From Manis javanica (Eukaryota; Chordata; Mammalia; Pholidota; Manidae), in contig NC_133170.1 of the NCBI RefSeq assembly GCF_040802235.1, forward strand, positions 3,115,001 to 3,179,000: a DNA stretch of 64,000 bases, in the 5' to 3' direction. Positions within the stretch are counted from its first letter, which is position 1, and every line of letters starts with the position of its first letter. Positions 37,902-47,972 of the stretch are shown here, one piece after another. A program made the translations under genes and the position numbers. The notes under the pieces were generated by a model, which was given only the letters and a program-made list of their open reading frames with translations, had not been told where the DNA came from and made no database searches.

Positions 37902-38150
37902 ACTGGTATTTTCTGTATTATATAAAACATTTAAAATTCAAATAATTATAAGCATTTGGCAAAAAAAAAAAAAAAAAGAAAGAGAAAAGAAACCTGCCAT
38001 AATTTAAAAGCTGCAATTTTGGAGAAGCTTTAACTTAATAGTTTTATCACTGTTTCCTGGCCCCAAACTGTAGCCAGGGTCATAGAAGTATGAATCTAAT
38101 TAATATAGAAATGAGAACTGTTGCACAGAACTGGAAAATAACTTATCTTA
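37902..38150 (+). repeat. Local direct duplication, copy B (downstream of YAF2 stop)
   Basis: This is the partner of 36424-36660. It has an extra TTGCACAGAACTG between two GAACTG words, and copy A may have lost it by slippage between the short repeats. It starts about 200 bases past the proximal poly(A) signal, so it lies just outside the short transcript or inside a longer 3' UTR. Confidence 0.95.
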
Positions 38151-39091
38151 AAATGAGTTTAATTGGCCTCTTACTAAATATAACAATTCTTAAAAAAAAA
38201 CATAGTGCCCTATTTTCAGACACAACCGTCAGTTTATGCATTTTATCAATATCCTGAAATTTAAAAAGTATTTACAGCCCCTCACTATTATATAAAATTA
38301 CCAATAAAATATTTTTATGACTACAGATATTGCATTTTTGTTTACAACTAATAAAGTGTTTTATGTTGTATTTAAAAATCCAACCTAGAAACCACATAGT
38401 ACTGCTTAAATTCTTTGAGGGTCTCCTGCTTTCTCTTATCCATTTGCTTAATGTATATCCATCTATGGGGACTTTGGGAATATAAATAAACTTAAAGATA
38501 TAACTTGAATACAGAATATCACATAAAGACATCATGTTAGCATTTGCAGAAAAGAAAAACTGTAGACCCTGACAGTTGTGATATTTGGTGGTTTCGCGTT
38601 GTAATGTAATTTTCTGTTTAATTGCAGAACTTTTTACAGGCACAATGGTACTGTCTTTTTTTGTAAAATGCTAGTTGTGAAATACAGTTAATTGCGTACA
38701 GTAAAAGTCTGTGATTAAAACAGTTATATACCTCATTCTTTAGTGTTGTTAAATGAAAAATTAAAAGTTGTTCTTACTACAAGGTACTTTCAATAGAACC
38801 CCAACTAACTGCTTCTGTTCTTTTAAAACATGAAATTTTTTTGGTCATTATTCTGTTTTTCATAACACATGCATTCATTTTTTTAGACATAATAAAAAAT
38901 TACAAATGATAATTTTATAGGGAAAATATTCTAATTTTTAAGTCAACACTATGGCTTTGAAGGCACTGGTCCATCTTACGATGATCAGGTACTTTCAGGA
39001 TGTATTTTAAATGGACTGCAAGAGAGCGAGAAATCTGACAGAAGATGGGATTTTACCTAAATGGGGTATAATCATTTTCTATAAAGAAGGA
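38151..39091. other. Downstream of YAF2, possible distal 3' UTR
   Basis: AT-rich and free of recognised repeats. It contains ATTAAA near 38702 and AATAAA at 38891-38896, either of which could end a longer YAF2 3' UTR. No open frame of note on the + strand. The reverse 123-codon frame at 38272-38643 matches nothing I know. Confidence 0.4.
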
Positions 39092-39330
39092 GACAGTGTA
39101 GCATGGAAATTAAGAGTGTTAACTGTTGTCTGGTGTTTGAATCCCTGTTGTGGAACCCAAGTGGGCTTGGGTAAGTCCCTGAAGGTCATGTCCCATCTAT
39201 TAATCAAGGATAAAGATAATCATATTAACCCATAGGGCTGTTGGAAGGAGTAAATGTCAATCTAGATAAGAATTCTTAGCAATTACCTGACACACTAGTT
39301 ACTCAGTAAATGTAAGCCTTCATTATTTTT
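39092..39330 (+). repeat. MIR SINE, sense, near full length
   Basis: The order CAGTGTAGCATGGAAATTAAG, GTTTGAATCCCTG, TTGGGTAAGTCCCTGAAGG, ATAGGGCTGTTGGAAGGAG and ACTCAGTAAATGTAAGCC follows MIR from its tRNA-like head to its tail. Confidence 0.85.
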
Positions 39331-41149
39331 AGGTAGAATCCCATTACAAAAATACAAAAATATTTTTTGTAACAGAAGTCATTTCCATGCCACCTTGGAT
39401 GATCGAAAGAAATTGTGTTCTATTGGTTACATAGAATTTTCTACATCAGATGTTTGCTCTCATCAGCCTTCCTTCTTTAATTAAAGGACCTGCTGGGATG
39501 CACTGTGAGACAGGAGAAAAGGACTGAGTTGGCTGTTAGCTTTGGTTTTCCTTATTCACAGTTATCTTCACCTGCCTTCATTTGAACCTACCTCAAGTAC
39601 ACTTCCAAACCAGGAAGGAAACCCAAATCCTATAAACATTGACTGCCTAATGTTAAAATATGCAAAAAGATTCCGAGCCTGGGCTTAGGGTGCATTTTTA
39701 GCTCTGTCTCATCAATTTACCATGTGGTTTTAGCAGTAGGTTCTTTTAACCAAATTCCTTACAAAAAAGAATTTGCTTGTTTTTCAGAGTTTAGTTTATT
39801 ACCTTATTTTGATATGGGTAAGAGGGAAGATATAATTTGAGGCACACGAGAATACACTCTTAAAAATGTTGTATTACACAGTAGAAATAATTGACTCAAT
39901 AACTTAAAGGTTTTATTTTTATTAAATGCTCTTCCTAAAATTATATGATGATAGTAGACAGTGAAAACAAGAAGGGAAGAAAAACCTCAGCTTTTCTAAG
40001 ATGATAGCATATGTATCACCTTTCTTTTAGGCAGAAATACTGCCTAAAGTATGTCGTTTCTGCATATTACACGCATTCGTGGTTAGTGAGCTAGAAGTCT
40101 TATCTTTTCCACTGAGGCCCTTACTTCACTTACTTTCTTGGTCTGCAGTTTTTCTGTTTTCCAGAATCTTAAAAGTCCTGACTGGGCCACTGATAGAAAT
40201 TTCTGTACTGTATTTTGAAAAATGAAGACAGAAGAGTGTTTGAGGAGAATGGTAAGATAACACTGACTTACTAGCGGTGGCCCCCCTCCCATCAACCACA
40301 GGCCCCTTCAGCTGTTTGGAACAACAAATGTAGAAAAATTGAAGAAGTGTAGAAAAGTCAGTGACAAAAATAGCCGAGCAGAATCAAGAGACAAGGAAGG
40401 TTACAGAAAACAGGATGTGACTGGTCATTTTGTGAAAACGGAAGGGAAAGAGCCCTCACTGGCCGTTGAGGACAATGAAACGTGGCCTACTAATATCAAA
40501 GGCAAGAAGTACAGGAATGGAAAAAAAATGAAAAAGGGGAAAAGCAAACAGCAAAAATAGCATAAATTAGAAAATGGCATCGGGATGCAGTCTGGATGAC
40601 AGCAGAGGTATCTCTGGGGGACAGAGAAAGGGACTTGGGCCACGTCCATCTCGGAACCATTTAGGCACATGCTGTAAGGCGCCTTCATGACGAGTCACTA
40701 AAGTTTCAGTTGCACTTGGCCGACTTCACTAGGGCAGCGGTATGTGTAATGACTTGGGAACAATTTTCTTCAAAACCAGTTCATTTTAAGAAGCTGTCAG
40801 AGAGAACCTCTGCCTTGGATTATGTAACTTTACTTTTCCTCAGTGCACATCCCTGCTAGCCCAGATGATTTAAATGTTTTGTTTTAAAGTGGTTTGTTCT
40901 AGCCAGTGCAGATATTCCTACCTTTATGGAATGGGCCAATTCAGGTAATGCCCTGGTAAGACCAGGTACTGCTACTGAAAACTCAGGTAGAGCTCTGACA
41001 GGCTTCAGTGTTCTGTCTGGGACATGTCATGTTCTGGTTTGTCTTTTGGTGTTTTTTACAAACTCAGGAGTTGTAGACTGTAGTAGCTACTTTACTGTTG
41101 TCATATGTTCAGTATTTTCCTGACCTATGGTTTCTTTACATCATTATTA
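39331..41149. other. Intergenic, no supported gene
   Basis: Mostly AT-rich sequence between the two genes. A lysine-rich 73-codon frame at 40339-40560 (starts MKKCRKVSDK, ends KGKSKQQK) is open, but it has no family match that I recognise and sits in A-rich sequence. I do not call it a gene. Confidence 0.45.
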
Positions 41150-41240
41150 CTCAATTCAGGGAACATTTATTGAGTATGTTTCGCATGCTAGGTACTGGGC
41201 TAACTGTTGGTTACAAGGAGGATAAAGATGTAGATATCTG
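41150..41240 (-). repeat. L2 3' end fragment, antisense
   Basis: GGGAACATTTATTGAGTATG, TTTCGCATGCTAGGTACTGG and GGATAAAGATG follow the reversed L2 tail. Confidence 0.7.
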
Positions 41241-44200
41241 TGAAAGTCTGCATGCCATCTGTGACAGATGCATGAGAGACAGAAGCAGCAGAGAAGTGGG
41301 GGTGCCTGCCACCCTTTCTCTAGAAAATTCAGCTGGCCTGAGTGTCCGCTGCAAGTCCACACTGCAAGTGTTGGGATCTAATCTTGGTAGTTGCAGCTGG
41401 TGGTGTTCGGTGTCAGCAGGTTTACCAGCTCCCATTTCATTACTTCAGCTTGAATTTTCAAAAGCTTAAGATTTTAAGCCATGCAATGGACATTATCATC
41501 TTCCTATACTAATTTTTAGAACTACTCAAACAGCTGAATGAGGTCTGCTGTTTCCTTTCTGTGAGGATGTCAAGGAAACACCTGAAACTCAAATGAAAAA
41601 TTCTATTCACGCCTCTTTCAGGAAAAGCTTTACCTCCCTTGAGAAATCAAGTTGCCTTTTTCTTACAATGTGAATCACGGATCGTCTTCAGCTTTTACTT
41701 CAGTTGTGAAAAACCTCATATTAAAATTATGCTTGCTTTTAATACTTAGGTAGGACTCAGTAGCCTGCATGTCTGTATTCTAACTTATCTTGATCTTTTT
41801 CTAGATTCCAGTTTTTGTCTGCATATTTCCTTGTGTTCTTACAAAGTTCCTCAAATCTTTTCTGTAAATAAGGCTAAGTAGTAATACTCATTAGAAGGGG
41901 CAAGGATCCAGAAAAACGGGTGCCTCCCCAGCTGGCATTCCCAAGTGGGAGCAGGCGAGGGAGGCAGGTCTTGAGGTGGCATCTAGGTCTGGATCGGCCG
42001 GCCCACCTGGAGGAGAGGGGCTCGGTTGAAAGCTACCATCTCATATTTGTATTTCCATTAACTCTTTCAGGAAGAGAATTCCGAAACTGGGTACCGAGAC
42101 TTATTAGACCTTTTTTTGGTGTTTATTTTTACTATCCTTTTAAAATTCATAATAGCAACAGTGAGCCTGTATTTGCTTGTGGAATCAGGAAGATTGAGAA
42201 GAGTTGGGATACTGTGTAAACCAGTTCGTGAGAAGCCTCCCGAAGGACAAAATAGTGGTGAAAGCATTTTTTAGAAAAAGGGACAACAGGTTGAGTTCTC
42301 AGAAGAGCAGTGATCGGGCTTTAGACCCAAGAGGTAGTTTTTCTTCTCTAATAAGAGAAAAAGAAGCGATGTGTCCAGTACAGGACAAGAATTTAAGGAA
42401 AACTTAATTTGAGCAAGTTGATTGTTTTACTTTATTAAAAAAATAACAAATGAAAAATAAAAAATCCAACATAACCAGATTGTTTAGTGATGTAATTTTT
42501 GTATAGAAAGGAATATGGTTCACAACGAGGATTCTGATTTTATTTTCCAATTGAGCACTGGACTTCTGAAGTAGGATGGCATCAGAATTCTTCATTATTT
42601 TCAGTCTTCAATTTTTGGAACCCCTCAGGCAAGACCATACAACTTAATATTGTTGTAATCGTGAGTTGGATGACTGATTTTGGAGAACTCGTGCATGTGT
42701 GTTTAATTCTAGTTTCCTCCTTGACTAAGTTTTCCTGCAAATGTAGTTTTTAATTTTAGTGACAGTATTTTTTAAAAATAGTATCTTATAATCTATTGTA
42801 TTAATGGGAACGTAGGGTTCCTTAAGATTGAACCAGGGAGAAATACAGGGATGGTCTCTAGGACATTCCTTAGTCGCCTCCGTGCTCCACCCCCTCCACG
42901 CTCCCTCCTCTGTGCGTGTAGATGCACCTGGATTCTGGGATAACAAAGGAGCTGAGGTGTCCATGTCCCCACTGTTGGTTTTCCACTGCCGCATTTTCTA
43001 ATCTTGTGGCCTGTAGCTGAACGTTTTGAGAATGAAGAGAATCCCTTTACTCTTTCATCCTACCCCTGACCTTACCACTTTCTACATGTACTGGTCCGAA
43101 TGAACATCTAAAAAGGGATACTTTTTGTTCAGATTGACAGCATTATTTTCCAGTATTTCCTTCCAGTCTTACAGTGTCTCTAGGAATACAGTACAGAAAA
43201 TGGAGATGTTTCCCTAGCAGCCAACTGACATTTTCAAAAGAGAATGAGACTCACTTTCAATCTGAGTTTCTGATTCTTTGTGCTCTGCAAGCAATCTGAC
43301 TGATGTTTCTCTGATTGTAAGGTTTGTTTGAATCCCAAGACCATTCTAAGAGGTTTTCACATAACGCTGACCTTTTTCTTTTTGCTTTTACTTGGAGTCT
43401 GCATCACTCAGTGCAGCGCTGATGTATTCATAGTGAGAGAGTGTGATTTAACGGGAAAAGCAAGCGTGCTTTGGGTCCTCAAAGACCGCCATTCAGATTA
43501 CGGATCTTCATTATTAGTAATGTGGTTACCAAACTCTGAATTTTAGTTCCTTAGTTTTTAAAAGAATCAGCATCTTCATGTAAATGTTATAATGGTTAGA
43601 TTGTGCATAGACTGTTATAAAGTGGAAGTTATATATACAAGTTTTTATACTTTGAAAACGTATGGAATTTACTCTTTCTCACACAGTATGTCGTTTTCTG
43701 AATAAAAGAAGTACCTAAGGTAGACAAGTGGGAAGGAAATGCTGAGCAGGACCCCAAATTTGCTCTAAGGTGATTGAGAGAAGACTTATAAAAATATAAA
43801 AACACTCATTAACTGAATGTGTATCCAACATGTGCTAGAAGCTATGAGAAAAATCAAGATTAATGTTCTGAATAGAAGATTCTTGAGATGTGGATTATCC
43901 TGAATCCAAGTTTTCAAGATAATGGAGGAGGTCTCTTTCCTCGATAATTCAAACAAGAAATATTGTTACTTTTAAATTTCTTTTCATCCATCTAAATTTA
44001 CCTTTTTAACAGGATGAAGGGAAGATTAACATAGATTAAAAAATTGGATATAGCCAGCCTATCATTAGAGAAGAGGGTGGTCTAGAGATGAAAAAAATAA
44101 GACTTAGAAATATGTTCCTAACACAGTGAATGAAAGAAACCCTGTTAGGACATCAAATATAAAATCATTTTCAATAAAATTAAGGACTATCAAAATAATG

Positions 44201-44744
44201 TGTGGATCCTGGAAATGATCAGCAGGGCATCGCGCACATTCCTTACACTCCAAGATGACCTGTTAAGACAATGCGGGGCCGGCGGGTAACACAAAAATCA
44301 TTTCTATTTTTGGAATGCCTTATATACTTTTTCAACAGAATTTCCTTTTTAAAGGATTAAAAGGAACCTAAAGGGATGATACGGTCCAGAAACCCTGATG
44401 TCAAGTAAATGGATGATTATTATTCTGGCTATGTCCTTCCCATAAATTGTTGCAGAAATGAAAACTGCCATTTCACTATTTTGATCTGTGGGTTACTAAA
44501 TGTTTACTACATTTAGTTTCTTTGTTGAAATAGAGAATAATTGTAGTTGGCATCTCTTTAAACATCCTTTGTCTATTTGGCTGCTAGTGCTTAGTTTATT
44601 GGTACCATATCCTTTAGTTCTCTCTCAAAATCTACTTTGCATTCTTACAAATGCTTTCGTTACCCACTGACCTCAAGTTTATCTTTGTTTTTCTAAGAAC
44701 TGTAAAGCGTAGTGAAAGGATTAACTTAATACTGTGTTTTAACT
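41241..44744. other. Intergenic, nothing recognised
   Basis: AT-rich sequence between YAF2 and GXYLT1, with short chance frames only (up to about 100 codons). I see no promoter-like CpG cluster, RNA gene or clear repeat. Confidence 0.45.
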
Positions 44745-44835
44745 TGTCTGTAGCCCCTCCAAGGGCGGCACGCTGCAGCCCCTTGCCTGGCATGTAGAAT
44801 ATATTCAATAAATGTTTATTGAATGAGTTGGTGTA
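44745..44835 (+). repeat. L2 3' end, sense
   Basis: CCTTGCCTGGCATGTAGAAT, ATTCAATAAATGTTTATTG and AATGAGTTGG form the classic L2 terminus. The AATAAA it contains should not be taken as a gene poly(A) site. Confidence 0.85.
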
Positions 44836-45928
44836 TGTTCATTGTTCACACATCTTGATAGCATGATAGCTTTTGGTCAGGTAAGGCAGGAAATCTTATC
44901 TTTTTGGGGACGAAACTGAGGCTTCCATATGTGTGATGACTCCCATGGTGCAGGGATTCCGGGAGGAGAACCGCCGGGGAGGCGACCACTCGCCCCCGCC
45001 TCCCCCGGCCCGACTCCCAGAGCTCCGCGCAGCCCGCAGGGCAACAGCCGGCGCTTCCTCCAGGAGCGCGCGTGCGCGGGCGGCGCGTAGGGCCTCCTTC
45101 CCCGCCTGTTCGCCGCCGCCGCTGCTTTCTGGCCGGCGTCTCAGCCTCGGCCCGGCCAGAATCTCCGAAAGGGGGGCGTGGGCGTGGTACCCGCCCCGGT
45201 GTCCTGGGCGAGGTCCTCCCGCCCCGGGCCGCCCTGGCTCTCCAGCCCTCCGGTGCTGGTACCAAACGCCTCCAAGGGCCCGACCCCGGGGGCCGGATCA
45301 CCGCCTCCCCGCCACACCCGACCCGACGCGGCCGCAGGGCCGCCGGCTCCCGGTGCGGCCGGGGAGGGGGCGGAGGGGCGGCTCTCTCGGAGGCCGGCGT
45401 CTGCGAGGGGGTTTCGAGGAAGGTCGCCCAGGCGCCCCGGGAGGACGACGGCGCTGCGGCCCTCACGGTCCCGAGAGCCGGCGGCAGGGGCCGCGGTGCC
45501 CAGGAGAGCGGCCTGGCCCAGCCGCCTCAGAGCCCGGCGCCTCCGTCGGCCAGCAACCGCATCCTCACAGCGCCCCGTGACGCGCGGAGCGCCCAGGAGC
45601 AGGCCCGCGGCACTCGGGCGGCCTGCGTCACCGGCCGCCGAGGGGAAGAGTCGCGCGGCCTCGCGCCCCGTCCCGGAGCCCCCCTCGCCCGCAGGCGGGG
45701 CCGCGCCGCGGAGCCTCCCGCCCAGCCCCAGGCCTCAGTGCGCCGGCGCGGAGCCTCCCGCCCGGAGCCCCCGCCCCCGTCGCGCTCACTGCGCCTGCGC
45801 GGCCGCCGCGGCCCCGCTCCCGCCGGGAGGGGCCCAAGCGCGGGGGCGGGGCTCGCTGGCCCGCGGCTGCGCGGTGCGGCGCCCTCCGCTTCAGTTCGCC
45901 GGGCAGGCGCGGCGGCGGGGCCGGCGCG

Positions 45929-46149
45929 ATGCGGCGCTACCTGCGCCTGGCGGTGCTGTGCCTGGCCTGCGGCTTCTGCTCGCTCCTCTACGCCTTCAGC
46001 CAGCTCGCCGTGTCCCCGGAGGGTGGAGCGGGCCGCGGTGGCGGGAAGCCACAGGCCGCAGCGGCTTCTTGGCTCGCGGCCGGCGGACGCGGCGCCGCGA
46101 GAGGGGCGGGCAGCGCGGGCCCCGCGGCGCATCCCGGCCGGTCGGACAG
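45929..46149 (+). CDS. GXYLT1: GXYLT1 coding exon 1: cytosolic tip, signal anchor and stem
   Basis: The ATG at 45929 (G at -3, C at +4) starts MRRYLRLAVLCLACGFCSLL, the N-terminus of glucoside xylosyltransferase 1. GXYLT1 is a GT8-family type II membrane enzyme that transfers xylose from UDP-xylose in alpha-1,3 linkage to O-glucose on EGF repeats of Notch and similar proteins. Residues about 7-25 form the signal anchor. Residues about 30-73 are a Gly/Ala-rich stem with low conservation pressure. The exon ends in TCG GAC AG|GTACGG at 46149/46150, giving a split Arg codon. The start was chosen because it matches the family N-terminus and sits just after the GC box region. Larger frames in other phases across the CpG island are artefacts. 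Confidence 0.96.
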
Positions 46150-46277
46150 GTACGGGCCGTTCCCTGTCTCGGGGCCGGGCCAGGGCCGGGGCGGCGGGCG
46201 CGGGGAGCGGGGCGTGGGGCTCGGCCTGGGACCGCTGGCAGGTCCGCCCAGCGCCTCAAGACTCGTTGCCGCCGCTC

Positions 46278-46398
46278 CGACCCCCTTCCCGCATCCCCCT
46301 CCTTCCCGGGAACCCGACCCTCTTCCCGCATCCCCTCCCCCTCCATCCCGGGGCCCGACCCCCTTTCCGCATCCCCCTCCTCCTCCATCCCAGTGCAG
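46278..46398 (+). repeat. Degenerate minisatellite in start of GXYLT1 intron 1
   Basis: Three consecutive copies (46278-46314, 46315-46355, 46356-46398) of a pyrimidine-rich unit. Each begins CGACCC and contains CCGCATCCCC then a C/T-rich tail. The unit is about 37-43 bases and imperfect. Confidence 0.8.
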
Positions 46399-46399
46399 C

Positions 46400-47160
46400 T
46401 CCAGCCTGAGAGCACCCCACGCCTTTGGTGTTGGTCTTCTGACCCATTCCTCTTGAGCTCCTTAGAGCAGTTAGAAATTAATTTTCAACTTTTGATTGAT
46501 GTCATTGCCTTTTTTAAAAGATTTGTTGAATGTAAGAGGTGCTGCACAGACGCCCTCTTGCTGTCTGGCTAGTGGGAATTCCCTCTCGTTTCCATGGAGT
46601 TCAAATTGAGATATTTAAACCAGGCTGGCCCCCAGCTCTGCTTTCCCCCGTCCTGAATGGGGTTGTCTAATTTTTGTGTGTTAACGCTTGAATTTCTCAT
46701 TACTAGTCGGTCAGTACAATCTGGACAGAGCATTTATGCGGATTGTGAATTTTTCTTTAGGAAACAATCGGTCTGTTCTGAAACTTACAGCAAATTAAGA
46801 AAAATGAGCGATACTTAACATAATAAGGTCTTTTGTGAGATGGGACAGAGGCATCTTTCTTTAAAAATGGGTATTTCAAAAGCGGCATAATGACTTAAGT
46901 AGATGTACACGAATCACTGCCAGAGTTGGAATCAACGTGAGACTTTAATGTAAGTAAGAATGCAACGCATTGTGAATGCCCAGCAGAATCTGAGCGTCTC
47001 CACTTTCTTGGAAAATAGGCTCTTCTACTCGTGAGCACCTCTGTGGGAGCGGCCCGCAGTGCCCCTCCGAGGCAGCGGCTGCTTTGATACCCGAAAGTAA
47101 GGAGCCGGTAGGAGGAGGGATTGCTGGTCAGCTTGCAGGCTGTTAACGCCCTGAGAGCTG
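46400..47160. other. GXYLT1 intron 1, nothing recognised
   Basis: Sequence leaving the CpG island. No exon or named repeat. Confidence 0.5.
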
Positions 47161-47283
47161 AAGGTCATTCCACAGCGAAAAGGGGATGTTTGGGCACAGG
47201 AGCAACTCGGAGAAGCTGGATTGTCATGTTTGTACCCTATGACTTGACTGCAGTCAGCTGAATTTCAGCCACATCAGGATTCC
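47161..47283 (+). repeat. Diverged direct repeat, copy 1
   Basis: It shares with 47848-47972 the ordered words AAGG.CATTCC, GTTTGGGCA, AAGCTGGATTGTC, ACCCTA.G and ACATCAGGA. Overall the pair looks diverged. It is probably two pieces of an old interspersed element (LTR-like?) that I cannot name. Confidence 0.6.
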
Positions 47284-47847
47284 AGTCATAAAAGTGGAAC
47301 TATTTCCAGAGCCACCGTGTCGGACTCAGTTACGGTCCTGGAAGAGGCGGTCACCCCCAGACCCGGATGGGCGCGTGAAAAATGCCCCTCGTGAAACGCT
47401 GTCAGTGGTTTATTATGTTATCGTGAAACATTTAAAATTATGGAAAATCAATTATTTTTGTGTTGGGTAGAATTCTAAGGAAGCAACATTTTAATCAAAA
47501 CATTGAATGACACTGGACTATGATACTGGCTTTCCAATTTGACAGTGTCATTCATTCTCAGTGCTGTGCCTCAGATATTTATACTTTGTGAGAAATTTTT
47601 TTATAAATTGCATATCCATGGCCAGCTGATTTTTAACAAAATTCTTTGAAATTTAGAAAATGAGCACCTCTGTTTTAATAGATATTTCATAGAGCCATTA
47701 CTGAAATCTTAAGTTTGATGCGTCAGCTTCAGTTGCGCCAGCTGAAAAGCTGTGCATTGCGGGTCCACTGGCCGTCCTGACCCCTCATTTACATGAGGCA
47801 AGCGTCTAAGCTAAAGCTGCAGGTGTGTCAGCCTGGAAAAGGGGGTG

Positions 47848-47972
47848 AAGGGCATTCCGGCACATAAGCATGCATGAGAAGTTTGGGCAGAGGAATGATG
47901 TGGAAAAGCTGGATTGTCGCGTTTTCACCCTACGGTTTGATTAGGATCGGGAGAATCCCTAAGACATCAGGA
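47848..47972 (+). repeat. Diverged direct repeat, copy 2
   Basis: Partner of 47161-47283, about 690 bases downstream in the same orientation. The strongest match is AAGCTGGATTGTC at 47904, followed by G/A.GTTT..ACCCTA. Confidence 0.6.

Larger units (their letters stand above)
44930..46400 (+). promoter_or_regulatory. GXYLT1: GXYLT1 CpG island promoter
   Basis: About 1.4 kb of very GC- and CpG-rich sequence covers the region upstream of the GXYLT1 start, exon 1 and the start of intron 1. No TATA box is seen near the start. A Sp1-type GC box, GGGGGCGGGGC, is at 45842-45852. An NRF1-like palindrome, TGCGCCTGCGCG, is at 45790-45801, with C in place of the usual central A. A 16-base word GCGGAGCCTCCCGCCC is repeated exactly at 45708-45723 and 45748-45763. 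This is the usual layout of a broadly expressed housekeeping promoter. Long overlapping frames here reflect the lack of AT-rich stops. Confidence 0.88.

Noticed and set aside
44811..44816. AATAAA near 44811 as a gene poly(A) site
   Set aside because: It is part of the L2 3' terminus (ATTCAATAAATGTTTATTG).
45072..46572. Very long overlapping open frames (up to 464 codons) on + and about 200 codons on - across the CpG island
   Set aside because: They are out of frame with GXYLT1 exon 1 and rich in Arg, Pro, Ala and Gly as expected from CpG-rich DNA. They match no family I know, and they cross the exon 1 donor.
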